NCBI RefSeq assembly: GCF_029227915.1
Contig: NC_079888.1
Span: forward strand, 18,704,001 to 18,764,000
Reading direction: 5' to 3'
DNA from: Hydractinia symbiolongicarpus
Taxonomy: Eukaryota; Cnidaria; Hydrozoa; Anthoathecata; Hydractiniidae
Length of the DNA stretch: 60,000 bases
Below, piece by piece: positions 11,901 through 22,948 of this stretch (its first letter is position 1; each line of letters opens with the position of its first letter). Made by a program: the position numbers and the translations under genes. Below the pieces are notes generated by a model. That model worked only from the letters and a program-made list of their open reading frames with translations. It was not told the origin of the DNA and searched no databases.

Positions 11901-14900
11901 CATAGTTATCAATATATTTTGTTCTCTAACTCTTGGCACATAAACTTGCACCATTTGGAGATAAAAGAAATAGAAAATGGTTATATTACACATTTTTATT
12001 GTAGACTTATAAAGGAAATATTGGAAGATCCTATCCTCTTGCTGTGAATTGGTTACCAGAACTTGCTATAGTAAAAAGCGTATTGATAAAACCAATCTCC
12101 TGTAAAAATTCGGGTTGTTGTTTTCGATTCAACATAATGGGATGCAAGAAAGGTAAAATTAACTTGGAAATGGACTTTATAAGTTAAAAATGTTTTGTCT
12201 TCCTTAAATAAAAGGTAAACAGAAAAAAAGCTACCATTATCTTTCGATAGTATACATAAATGTTTATTTTTCCCCTAGTTCTGTCAAGCCCATATGAAGT
12301 AAAGTTAAACGAAATAAACGACATAAAACAACTGTCGTGGAAATCTCCCAAAATTGCACCAACTAATGTGGATACTTATACAGTAAGTTGAAGATATTGT
12401 AGAATTTATTTCTCAGACCATTTTCATAAGAATGTCCAAAGCATCGTTATTTCAGTAAGTGACAACTTCAAGTCATTATGAAATTACAAGCGAATTACTT
12501 TTATCTTTTAGGTGTCAATGAAGATTATCAATCCTTTCCAAGGAGGAGTAATCAATATTTTACAAAATACAACCAGCACCATGTTAATTTTGCCTTCTGT
12601 TGGAAATGGATATAAAGTATCTGCAAATATAACAGCGCACACTAAAGAACATACCAGCACTATACACAAAACCTTTTTCGTCCAACCAAAAAGTAATTTT
12701 TTCAACAATATTATATTTCGTTATACAGTCATTTTTACCACATATATGTGCTACTTTACGGCGTTACATTTAAAAGCTTTCTGATGGTAAAATCCATCTT
12801 GTAACTAATCTTACCAAAAACTGTTATTGTTGTAGTTCCTGGACCACCATCAGTTAACCTTACATCTGCATTTAATGGGATACAAGATGTGAAATCAATT
12901 CAATTCCATACTTCAGAAAAGAATGGACCTATCAGGTTAATACAAGTTGTTTTTCTTTTTAATTTTAGTACTTTATTACAAGGAACACAATTTGTATTGT
13001 GACAATTCTAGTATAAAAACACATTTTAATTTTCAAAACTTTCTAAAGTAAGTTTTTTTATGATACTTTAGTTCATACCGTGTCACATTCTCAAAGAGAT
13101 CATTATCGGCAGATGAAATAGATAAGTCAACTAATTCCTCAGCAAAGTATTACAATACTGGACCAAATTTTACCATGATTGTAAAAGAAGGATCGACGTT
13201 TGTTCCAGGAATCATTAGAAAGCTTGATACATATGCCAATTATACCGTTTATGTTAGAGCTGTTATTTTACGCCAGGTAGGGAAGAACCTTTCCTGTTTA
13301 AATTAAACGAAATATTTTTCTTGAGACCTTACTTTAGCTCATTCATAACTTTTTTCCTATAACATTCACCTAAGTAGAAATGTAGCAATATATTGGTCAG
13401 AAAACACTTTTTTGGTAACATATAATAGAATAAATGAATTTTATTATTATTTACACAGGAAGTATCAAAATTCGGCTTTGAAGATAGGGACTATATTGGA
13501 GAAATTGCAGAATTTAAATTAGGTATATTACTGTTCTCACTTTCCGATTATTTGTAGTCCATCACACATTTATTTGACTATTACTTATCCGTGTAATGAT
13601 TAACCTTTAGGCCAAAACACTTACAATGCATTTACTCTTTATTAGAAAGGAAAGCTTTACCAATGTTGTCTCAAACTTCTTTGGTTGATGGTAGAATAAA
13701 GATAAATCTTGTAAAAGGACCTCCGGGTTCAAGGTTGGTTTGATTATTCCGCTGTTTTTGGTGTCTTTGTAGACACCTCTTTGTTTAAGACCAAAATTTT
13801 CTTTTTTTTAATAAAATATTTTTAAAAGGAAGCTCATGCGCAGTACATATTTTCTTCTCTATCTTTTCGTGCGTATTTGGCCGCCTGTTAGCATGAAGTA
13901 ATAAATTTACTTGGTCAGGGGTTATTATAATAATTACAGTATTATAATATAGACTAGCCGGGAGGCCAGGCGTTAAAACGCCGGGTTAAGCCACAAGTAA
14001 CTGTGTGACCTGCTGTTGAACGCCATATTATTGAATATAAGTTTAATATCAGTTTAATAATAAGGGTTGAAAACTGTCGAGCGCTTTAGTACAGCTATAC
14101 ATGTCGAAAGCGCACACAACATTATACTGTTTCGGGTGTATTCACTGCAACTGTAGAGGGCATGAAAACACAGTTTACAATCCGTTGTTATCTCGCCATA
14201 GCAAAACAATTACTCAAAAAATTTATTTTGGGAAATAAGTTTTCTAAAATTTATTGTCGGTATAAATAGAAACATCCTGAAGCCTACCCTAAACATCAAA
14301 GGTTGATGAAGTCTGCTGTTACGTCAAATCAATGAATTTTAGACTTTTTCCAAAGTTTATATTAACTGCATTTAACATAGAAGAAAACATTAGAGACTTT
14401 TGAGACTGCTCAAAGTTAAAATCAGATTGGTAAAGATAGCGCAGGAAGAGAATTGGCTAGGATAAAGAGCTCTTATATCAAACTGAATCAAAACTAACAG
14501 AATAGCAATAAATAAGGCTAGCTAGCTAAGTTGGATTTAGGATGTTCCCTTAAAATCTATGTTTCTAGCCAAAATCTTAAAATTGGTTTGTTTAAGATGT
14601 GTACCTGGCTACAAAGCGGAACAATATATATTTTTCTTAACATGTAAAAGTACAGTCAGCTTATGGCAGCTCGAACACCGCATAACTTGAACTTTCATTA
14701 TTCTAATCTTGGATCACTTGAACATTGTTAATACTTTCTTGTTATGAAAACCCCTGTTTAACTCGAACTTTGGATAACTCGAAGATTCGTTAATTCACCC
14801 ATTTTTTGTCCCCTAAAAGCTGATTTCTTCGGATAACTCAAACTTTTTACTCAAAAAAAGGAAAAAAAATACTAGATAAATGTCAGATTTCTTTTTTTAA

Positions 14901-16653
14901 TTTTTATTAACTCCTGATGTAATATAGATATAATATTGTCTGTCAAAGACAATTCAATTTACAAGGGACTTACATGCCTTTTGCATCAAAGAGATTGTAT
15001 CTATTCTCTCTAATTGTTGCCACCTCTGGAAGAAAATTACTTCAGCTCAAAAATATAATCTCATATTAGACTAAATTCAACTTAACGGAAGATTCGTTTA
15101 ACTCAAACATTTCTTAAGCCAAACTATTTTTTGGTCCCTAAGAGGTTCAAGTCACCTGGGATTAACTGCATTCAAAAACTAAATATTCTAAAAAAATAAG
15201 GTTTCTAGAAGACAAAGAGGTGAAAAAGACCCCTTTAAACCTTAACATTCAACACGACAAATTGTAAAACCAAAATGGCATTCGTCATCATGGCACCATC
15301 CTTCACCAGCATGCTGACAAAAACAAAGTCGGTAAAAATCGAGTACTGCCATGATTCCGTAATTAAGCTGCGTGCAACCAAACCAAATTCCGTAAAAATC
15401 GGGGTCTACAGAGACTTCCCGAAATAAAGCTGTGTGCAATACTTTTGAACAGACAGAGTACGGCTATTATTATAGAGATATTAAATAGGCCTTGTATATT
15501 ATATATTATTTTTACAATCTGTTTAGATTATATCAAATAATAGTTATGCCATTGAAAAAGAATCATTCAATGTCGAACACAAGATTGTATCAGAACATTA
15601 CTCCATATCATGAAAATGCTACAAGTTCAATTTACGTAACAGCTACTTTTAATGAATCCACATTCAAAGTTTACAAAGAATTTATTATTGGTTAGTTTTG
15701 TTTACTTGAACTTTACTTCAATTCTGAATAGAAATAGACCGTTCAACATAATTTGGTGTATAACAATATTGGTGCGGTTGTCTCTCTGCTCTGACTTCTG
15801 GTTCACTGGTATTAGTAAATTGATATTCCCACTTTTCTAATATTTAGGTGATGAAAAGAACTATTCATTCTACAAAAGCGATGAAAAAAGAAATGTTACT
15901 TGTATGAATGTTAAACTCGATCAAGATTTATCATATGCTGTTTTTCAAAGAGTTTATGTCGACGTAAGTTTCTAATAAGTTAGATTATTGAAATAGATGA
16001 AGTGATTACGTTGCATCTTATAAACTTGACTGTTTTACCACAACAGGGATTGATGATTTCTTCACCTTGGCTCCTTGTTTATCCTAAAGAAGGTACCACT
16101 TTTTCATTTAGTTTAATTTTCAAGGCAAGAATTGGCTTACCACATATTTTTTTTAAAATGCTTTATTTGAGAAATGTATTTCTATGACATGTCACCTTGT
16201 GTTTAAATTCTCTAAGGAAATGTAGTTTCATAACACAAATGCTAAAATTGAATGTTGGTGTACTCTCTAGATTCAAACAGACTTCCTGTCAAGTTCATTG
16301 TATCAATCGGAGTTGGGAGTGTTTTGGTTTTGTTTATTATACTGTTGACAGCTTTCTGCATTTGTAAAAGACATTGTCGAAAATCAACACAGAAAGAAGA
16401 GAACACATCAGAAATTCAAGGCAAAGAGGAAAACCTGTACGAAAACATAGGTGAATTTACTGGTAAGAAAGGCGATGATTACGAAATCCCGGATACAGAT
16501 GGAAACGAAAGATACGCGACGAAAATGTCCCTGGGGAAAAAAGAAGTTAATTCTACCAGTTGTTATATCTATGCAGAAGATAGGTGTGAATTTGACGAAG
16601 ATAATTTTGGATACGAAGTGGAAGAAGAAAGCTGTTATGAAATTATTTCTTAA
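8930..16653 (+). CDS. Type I membrane receptor with three discoidin-like and FN3-like domains and a tyrosine-rich tail (18 exons, 937 aa)
   Basis: Hand-built model; all introns GT-AG and all phases close. Exons: 8930-8990, 9349-9545, 9983-10117, 10285-10441, 10595-10893, 11150-11294, 11555-11775, 12005-12152, 12279-12382, 12512-12692, 12836-12935, 13072-13276, 13459-13522, 13646-13733, 15527-15690, 15848-15963, 16047-16092, 16271-16653. Residues 1-20 form a signal peptide. Residues 22-181 read as an F5/8 type C domain (PLGM..G.I start, IRVY near the end, closing ELFGC). Residues ~185-330 and ~333-453 are two more, weaker discoidin-like units; the third ends MGC. Residues ~455-755 look like three FN3-like units, and 756-810 are a membrane-proximal segment. 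The membrane span is ~819-841. The 96-residue tail has tyrosines at 867, 881, 892, 909, 911, 925 and 933. YENI suits a Grb2-type SH2 domain, and SCYEII fits the ITIM consensus. Several N-glycosylation sequons occur outside. Likely a surface adhesion or recognition receptor; the ligand is unknown. Confidence 0.85.
9658..9930 (+). mobile_element. tRNA-derived SINE, copy 2, in receptor intron 2
   Basis: Same family as 4549-4837 but in sense orientation inside the intron between exons 2 and 3. The head has the A-box-like TAGCCTTGGTAAAG (9664-9677) and the B-box GGGTTCAAAACCC; the body follows the same order of landmarks and ends 'aaagaggctatcctgg'. It is absent from the other introns of the gene. 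It does not interrupt the splice sites at 9546 and 9982. Confidence 0.85.
13905..13953 (-). mobile_element. 5' terminus of a Helitron-like element (second unit of a tandem pair)
   Basis: Read on the minus strand from 13953, the sequence is TCTATATTATAATACTG, nearly identical to the start of the compact elements at 28236 and 28380. It abuts the CTAG end of the element at 13954-15478. Its own 3' end is not recognisable. Confidence 0.45.
13954..15478 (-). mobile_element. Helitron-like non-autonomous element filling receptor intron 14
   Basis: On the minus strand it begins TCTCTATAATAATAGCCG (from 15478, preceded by A) and ends ...CCGGCTAG (13954, followed by T). This fits Helitron rules: 5' TC, 3' CTRR, insertion between A and T. 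It contains no intact ORF. It accounts for most of the 1793-bp length of intron 14, by far the largest intron of the gene. Inside it, around 15300-15450, short 'ccgtaaaaatcg' units recur. Confidence 0.5.
16271..16653 (+). other. Transmembrane and cytoplasmic-tail exon of the receptor
   Basis: This last exon carries the entire membrane span (about residues 819-841), a basic stop-transfer run (KRHCRK) and all tail tyrosines. Having the signalling tail in a single exon allows direct comparison with the relics. Pseudogene A keeps only its first half (5400-5575). Pseudogene C (28683-28994) keeps the C-terminal FGYEV and CYEI tyrosine context but changes the ITIM-like SCYEII to NCYEIT. Confidence 0.85.
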
Positions 16654-16695
16654 ATTACATTTAGTGCTGTATATATTATTTATTTATATTAGATT

Positions 16696-16745
16696 AATAA
16701 ATAGTTAGAATTATATTCATTGGTTTCTATTATCTTTGCAATAAA
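16696..16745 (+). promoter_or_regulatory. Candidate polyadenylation signals
   Basis: AATAAA occurs at 16696-16701 and again at 16740-16745, 43 and 87 bases after the receptor stop codon. Either could direct 3' end formation. Confidence 0.6.
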
Positions 16746-16749
16746 GAAT

Positions 16750-17900
16750 AAAATATACAAAAGCTGCAGCGAAATAGATTTACTAGAAAGGCACTGATAT
16801 CTAATGTATTTCAAGGAATCAAGCATATCGTCCTTCATTAAATGGATCGAACATCCGTTTCTTAAAACATTTAAGTAGCATATGCAAAGCAAGCAACATT
16901 GAATTGAAATGATGCAAATAAAGACGCAGTTTTTGTTGTTGCTTTCACCCGGACATATTTGTACAACAAATATACAAACTTAGCTAAATCTAAAGCTAGC
17001 TATTTATGCTTAGTAAAACACATACAAAGAGAAACAATAGTAACGTAAAAATGAAAACATTACAGTGAGTTCAATAGACCATAGTTTTCCATTTGACCAG
17101 GACAGATACATTAGTTACGTGGTAGGGGACACATTAATTATGCAAAAATGTAAACAAATATGCTGTTTTATGAAAAACGCGGTAAAATATAAAACTTTAA
17201 GAATTTGAGGCTTTTAAGTGGCTTTTTCCTGGAAAAGCGATATAAAAACTGAACGTCCAAAAATATCAAAGTTTTTACTATTTGCGATTTCATACTTCTG
17301 TTATTGTTGTAGCCTTAATAAAAACGATGCACACTTCTAGCAGATAAACCCTTGACATGACGTTACTTTTTCCTCTTTTACTTCATTTTTGATAAACTCT
17401 ATGGATGACACATTTTCTTGTGATATTTCGCGAAATTTTTCCAAGAGCAAACTGCAATATGAAGAAAAATATATATTGCACTCTATGCAGCCGTATAGCT
17501 GAACATTGTGAAGTTATGTCTGAAAGCGGTTATGTTACTTACCCGAGACAGACACGTGCTGTTTCATCTCTTCGGGATTTTCAACATTTTATATATTAAG
17601 ACAGTGCACTTGCGCTAATAAAACGATTTACCTGAAAATCAATTTTTCTCAAATGTGAAACGGTTAAAATTGGATTTAAATTAATTCTTTGCAAAAATTA
17701 ATTTTTTTACAAACGTTCAAAAGTGGAAAATTAAATTAAAAATTGATTTCGAGTCAAAACTCAATTTAAGATTTAAAAAATTGATTTTAATTCACTTAAT
17801 ATATTTATGTTGACAAAGTTTATAAATTAAAATAATTTAATTAATCAGAGAAATAAATAAATTAATTTAATTTATTTTAATAAATAATGGTTTTTTTTTA
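16750..17900. other. Intergenic AT-rich region
   Basis: No exon or repeat end recognised. Between 17630 and 17880 the sequence is dominated by degenerate 'aattgattttaaatt'-type words, which is low complexity. Confidence 0.35.
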
Positions 17901-17985
17901 GTAAGCAACTCCCGGGTTTATAAAAACTCGCGATATGGCCAACCCTTTCGAACACACAGAAAGACAACGGCTATATTTATAGAGA

Positions 17986-18703
17986 CTAGTCGGTAATCCA
18001 TGAAAAAATATTCACGGAGTCACCGTCTTTAAATTTTACGTTATTTCGTGTCTTCGTTGCACGACAGTGTTCTTGCGGACAGACAGACATAGTACAGCTA
18101 TTATTGCCAACTAGTCTTTATTGCAATTTCAGTTTAAATGAAAACACATAGAACAGCCTGTCGTTACCCTGCCTAGCTAAAGCAATCGCTCAGCCAATTT
18201 GTCGCAAAAATATTTTCCGAAAAACAATAAAAGCTGTAGCTACGTAACTGCATTTAGCATAAAAATTATTGCTTAAGAATAATGATGCTGCTGCATTTGG
18301 CTGTTTTCACTTTTTAGGAAAAGGTAGCTAAAGATCTAGCTAGCTAGATAGCCACAACCCCAACATAAATACTGATGTACTAAACGGAATCCAAATATCA
18401 AAGAATAAGAATAAATAAAGCTAGTTAATAGCCAGCTAGTGTTATCAGAATTCTGCCTTGTTTATAGGAACAAAATCTTGATATTGGTTCAGTAAAGATT
18501 TATATATAGCTAGAGAATGTGGTGATATATTTATCTTAAAACGTAAAAATATACAAAAAATATATATTCCAAATATATTCCAAAATGGCTTCAGTAAAAT
18601 GTTTCCGTTTTCCGCCTTCTGTCGTAATTCCGTAAAAATCGACTCGATCGACGAAATAAAACTGGGTGACCATTTTGAACAAAATACGCTATTATTAAAG
18701 AGA
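17986..18703 (-). mobile_element. Helitron-like non-autonomous element
   Basis: Minus-strand reading: TCTCTTTAATAATAGCG at the 5' end (18703, preceded by A), with CTAG then T at the 3' end (17986). The bases directly beyond the 3' end again read as a new 5' terminus (TCTCTATAAATATAGCCG from 17985 leftward), repeating the head-to-tail pattern of intron 14. No ORF. The interior shares 'gtcgttaccctgcctagctaaag' (about 18160-18183) with 8400-8570. Confidence 0.5.
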
Positions 18704-19833
18704 TAAGAACATCAGGCTAAAATCTCAGGTTAAAAAATAGGTCTATTGTTTGCAACAATAGAGAAAGAAGACCAGGGCGATCGCGGTAAAAAACTTGCTA
18801 TTCTTACATGTGAAATAAAAACATAAAACATGCCAAATTACGATTAGAAATTAGTCCATCGCAAAATTGTATTGACATTATTCATTTACAAATTTAAATA
18901 CACGCAAAAGAAGCTTTCTATTCGCGAAATCGCGAATATATATTTTATTACATATCATTTTACTATCTTTTGAACATGTTTTGTAAAAAACATAAACAAA
19001 TATCTTCTGAAGAAGACAAGTCTGTCTTTGTATATAAAAACAGTTGTTTGAAATTGAGATAAATGTGATTTTTATTCACTATAAATTGTGCTAGCGTTAG
19101 TGTTAGTTGAAAAGGAGAAGCTACCAAGATGTATGTGAGAAATTGGTGTTGTCAAAAAGCTCGACAAAATAAAAGACGAAAAAGTTCGAGCTGCGTTGGT
19201 ACGGATTGTCAAAATAAAAGCTTTCTTAAAACGTCTAGTACACAGGCTGTATCCAGTGGAAAGCAAAACTTAAATAATAACAGGATAAAATAATAAAAGA
19301 AGAGACGCATCAGATCAAGAAGTTAAAAAGGAAATCTCTATACTAACAGATCCCCTCTGGTGTGGTGGTCGTAATTGATATTATTTAGGGAGTATATACG
19401 GAATTTATAATCACGTGATATAACACGAGCATTTTTACTATTTTGTCCCTCTTAAACAGGGATTTTCACCGACATTTATCGCTAAATTGGGAAAACTGCA
19501 AACCATGTTTTAAAGTTTCAATATAATTTCCATGAAATAGCCGATAATAGATTAGCGATTCTACAGAGTCAGATATGGTGTTTGAGAAAATCAAAATAAT
19601 TAACATCTGTTCACTCTAATGTGTTATTCAAAAAGTATTTCTAAAATAAAAAAAAAATGAAAACACACAAGCTGAATAAAACGACAAAGAAAGTGAAACA
19701 TTTAACAAGTTCGTAAAGGTGTATTGGCTCACTTTGTCATTGTGACCATATGGACATAAATCTTTTATCTTATATATTGTGTTGTTTGCTTTTTACTCTT
19801 TAAATACCCTTTTTGTTGTTTCAAACAAAATCA
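18704..19833. other. Region upstream of the TIR-like gene
   Basis: A 54-codon + strand open frame starting with ATG at 19128 (Lys/Ser/Cys-rich, up to the stop near 19290) could be a small or upstream exon but has no recognisable domain. The remainder is AT-rich non-coding sequence. No promoter assigned. Confidence 0.3.
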
Positions 19834-21129
19834 ATGACTTCGAAAAGAAAAATGATCTTAAGAAGTAGGAAAAGAAAATGCGTTATATTTATGACATCCG
19901 AACGCAAAAGGAAAGAAATCAACGGGGAAATTTACCAACAGTTTTTGGAAACAGCTAACAGAATGTCAATTTTATTTGACACAAAACTAGCTAGTGAAAA
20001 AACCTTGCTAAAACTGCTGTCATTGGAAGCATCGAGCAAAGCTGTAGTTATTTTAATTGATAAGCTTGCTTTACACAACAAAGTATTTCTCCATTGCTTT
20101 AATACTTGCATTTGCGCTGGAATCAAAGTACTAGTTGTTATTGACAAAAAAATCTCGAAAGAAATTATCCTAAAAACACTTCCACCAACAACGACCAGTG
20201 GTTTAAGGAGAATTAAAACTGTTCTTAGCGATAGCATTATATTTGGAGAAGAAGAGAATAGCTTAAAAGACATTGCCGCAAAGATCAAAAAAATGGGCAG
20301 CGCAAATATGGGAAGAACTGCCAATGTTCAACGTGCGGAGACAAATACTTTTAATCATTTAAATTTAGAGCAGTGTTTATTACAAAAACAACTACTGCTC
20401 ACTACGCCTGCTGCAAAATCGAAAAGGCTGGTATCGACTACAGCGTACAAGTCTCGGGCATCCAAATGTAGCGGAGAAAACTTCAGGGAGGCTAATCTTT
20501 TTTGTGTATCAAGGAAAAAAAAGAGTTTCCAAGGTCGTTACAAAGACGCAATTAAAATCACAGGAAAAAGTGTCACTGCGACCATGGCCAACAAAACATT
20601 GAAAACAGTATTAACACCGAAAATAAAAATTTCTACTGAAGAAGCAGATTTTTGTCGACAAGTGACACTTGACGACAGAGAAGTTTCTTGGGAAAAACGA
20701 GACAAAAAAGTTGGCGGACAGAAGAAAACAGATAAAAGATTTTCTTTTGATTATATCACTAAAACGTATGTCGTTGCCAACCCAAACACTCGGGGAAAAA
20801 ACAAGTTAATTCATATAAACTTTCCGTTCGACATCGTTAAGTTATCAAGTGAGAGCAGCAATCATTCGTCGTCAGTAAGAAGTTCGTATATTTGGGAGCA
20901 TAGACTTTCCACAGCATCGACCGACCATGACGAAATTGATCTTGATGTGAAATTTGATATGCTTTCTTTTATCGACAGCCCAATACCATCACCTCAAGAT
21001 AAAAAATGTATTTATCAGGAGCCACTACCAGCCTTTTCTGAAAGCATGTGTTTTCCTCCAGTTGGACGATTTTCATGCGATCATCTGCAAACCCGGCGAC
21101 CGTCTGTTTTTAACGTATTAAAGCAATAG
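19834..21129 (+). CDS. Intronless 431-aa protein with an N-terminal TIR/SEFIR-like domain
   Basis: The longest uninterrupted frame of the window; the start is the first ATG (19834). Residues 15-154 alternate hydrophobic strands and helices in a flavodoxin-like order: strand KCVIFMTS (15-22), helix 28-44, strand SILFDTK (45-51), helix 55-68, strand KAVVILID (69-76), helix 82-96, strand KVLVVID (98-104), strand near 128-137, helix 142-154. Serine pairs before the third strand, and the spacing, resemble TIR and SEFIR domains of immune adaptors. The remaining ~275 residues are basic, Ser/Thr-rich and probably disordered, with no membrane segment or signal peptide. I infer a cytoplasmic signalling or adaptor protein. 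TIR identity is structural pattern-matching only; the catalytic Glu and BB-loop were not identified. An upstream exon cannot be excluded. It lies 3.2 kb beyond the receptor gene on the same strand. Confidence 0.5.
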   Translation: MTSKRKMILRSRKRKCVIFMTSERKRKEINGEIYQQFLETANRMSILFDTKLASEKTLLKLLSLEASSKAVVILIDKLALHNKVFLHCFNTCICAGIKVLVVIDKKISKEIILKTLPPTTTSGLRRIKTVLSDSIIFGEEENSLKDIAAKIKKMGSANMGRTANVQRAETNTFNHLNLEQCLLQKQLLLTTPAAKSKRLVSTTAYKSRASKCSGENFREANLFCVSRKKKSFQGRYKDAIKITGKSVTATMANKTLKTVLTPKIKISTEEADFCRQVTLDDREVSWEKRDKKVGGQKKTDKRFSFDYITKTYVVANPNTRGKNKLIHINFPFDIVKLSSESSNHSSSVRSSYIWEHRLSTASTDHDEIDLDVKFDMLSFIDSPIPSPQDKKCIYQEPLPAFSESMCFPPVGRFSCDHLQTRRPSVFNVLKQ

Positions 21130-22948
21130 CGAAATTCTTTTTACCTATATCTGACTTAATGACGTGCAATTAAGCTTAAGACTTGTCAAAGTGACATAAA
21201 CACTTGTGTGTACTTCCAACAGTCGAGCTGTGTTTTTTTGGTCACAGCCTTCCTCTTGGTAACAGCCAGGATTGTGCTGCCACCATGGAAACGAGACAGT
21301 ACAGTCCAACCTACAATCTCAACAGAATATATTAAAAAAAACTTAAAAAATTTGTTTTTAAAGAGGAGAAGCCCCTACAAGTTGAGTAGACACCCCCCTA
21401 CCCCTTCTCTCAAATTCAATGTTCTTTATGTTGAAATCGTACAGAATGTTTTTGAAGTGAAGAAAATCAGCTGAGGGAGGGGGAGCTAGCACTTCATACC
21501 CATTAAAATCGAGGAAAAGGGGTTTTCCCGAATATGTTGTGGACGGTTGTCTTAAATAAGAATATTCCAATAACACATAGACTTTCGGAAAGGCAAATGG
21601 GATTAAAAACTGATCCAAACAGCCACAAAAATGTCAGCCATATTTGTTTTCATATGTTTAACCACAACAAAGCCGACATAAAAGTATTACTAAAGTAAAC
21701 AAACAAACAAATATACCAGTTTTAAAGAGAATTTTACAATTTAAAAAACTCTTGAGCTGTTTTGATTGAATAATTTCAAGTTTTATAGTATACAAATGCA
21801 AGTACTAAGTACAAGTACTAAATACAAGTAAAAATAACATGAACAGAACATATACTTGTATTATTATATACCAGGACTCGTAAAACACCATTGACAGCGT
21901 GGAAAATTATAGGATGGCAGCGATATGGCGTGTATTGATTTTTTTAAGTAAACACCCGCAGACCAGCAGAAAGAAGTCGTACCATTTGGTATATGTTTTG
22001 CAGACCTTGTACTATCTAAGAACTAACTAAGTGTTGGCAATATCATTGTACACGTAACACACGCGTTAAGCCCATCACCCTTAATGTTATCTATAAAAAA
22101 TGAAAGGGTTAGAACGGTGATCACCAGTCTAGGTCGTGGAATTAGGACATTTACGTAAAGGACACTTATTGGGCTGTGAAAGGCCATATTACTGCCTTTA
22201 CAAGCTTGTGCACGAAGATAGAGGTGTTCTAAGTTCCTGGTTTAAAGGAAAACGACTTGTTACGGCGTAGTCAATTGAGACACTTAAAGGACTAGATTGA
22301 TAGTAACCTGTCTGGGCGGCACAGTGCATACCTGTATGACATGTGTGACACAGTTTATTGTTCTTATTAAGTGCTCAACCTGGCATTCAACGCCGGGTCA
22401 CACGGTTATTTGTGTCTTCATTTGTGTCTGGCGTTTCGCAACGGGTCCCTCAACTAGTCTAGTTTAAAATTCCAGTTTTTTTGTATGTGAGCAAAAGATG
22501 GCAGATGCGAGAAGTAGCAGGGAAATACCTGTGCGTTCTATCTGACGAGTGAATCTTCTGCGTGCTTTTTCAAGGGCTGAAGACCAGTTCGTTAACATAC
22601 CGGTTAAAATGATCTCGTTTAAAAGTGTCTCAATCATTCAGATATCTACAACCACTCGTGAAAATATTGAGACAATTGTACTTTCTCAGCCATTTTACAA
22701 ATTCGATGTGTAGGTAGAGTAGGAAGCCTTTAAATAGGCCCAGTCCCACTTTTAAACACATTCGCCTTGCAGAATAATTCACGTAATATAAAGTCCTAAG
22801 ATCTGAGTCCGCTGTAAACATTAACAGGTTCAAAGAGCATTAAACTAGGAAAGAATTAGCCCATATAATTACTTGTGGTACAAACTTCGGCATTTTCCAA
22901 CTTGTATCAGTATATTATGTAAAGAATTGTAGCTTTATAATCCCTCAC
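21130..22948. other. Intergenic, with decayed Helitron-like repeats
   Basis: No gene recognised. Between 22290 and 22600 are repeat fragments ('catacctgtatgacatgtgtgacacag', 'aagtgctcaacctggcattcaacgccggg', then CTAG-T near 22454 and CCAG-T near 22587) shared with 29750-30500. From about 22790 the sequence becomes intron homologous to pseudogene C. Confidence 0.4.

Noticed and set aside
19932-20324. 130-codon minus-strand hydrophobic frame
   Set aside because: Antisense shadow of the TIR-like gene, whose codon pattern is the more convincing of the two.
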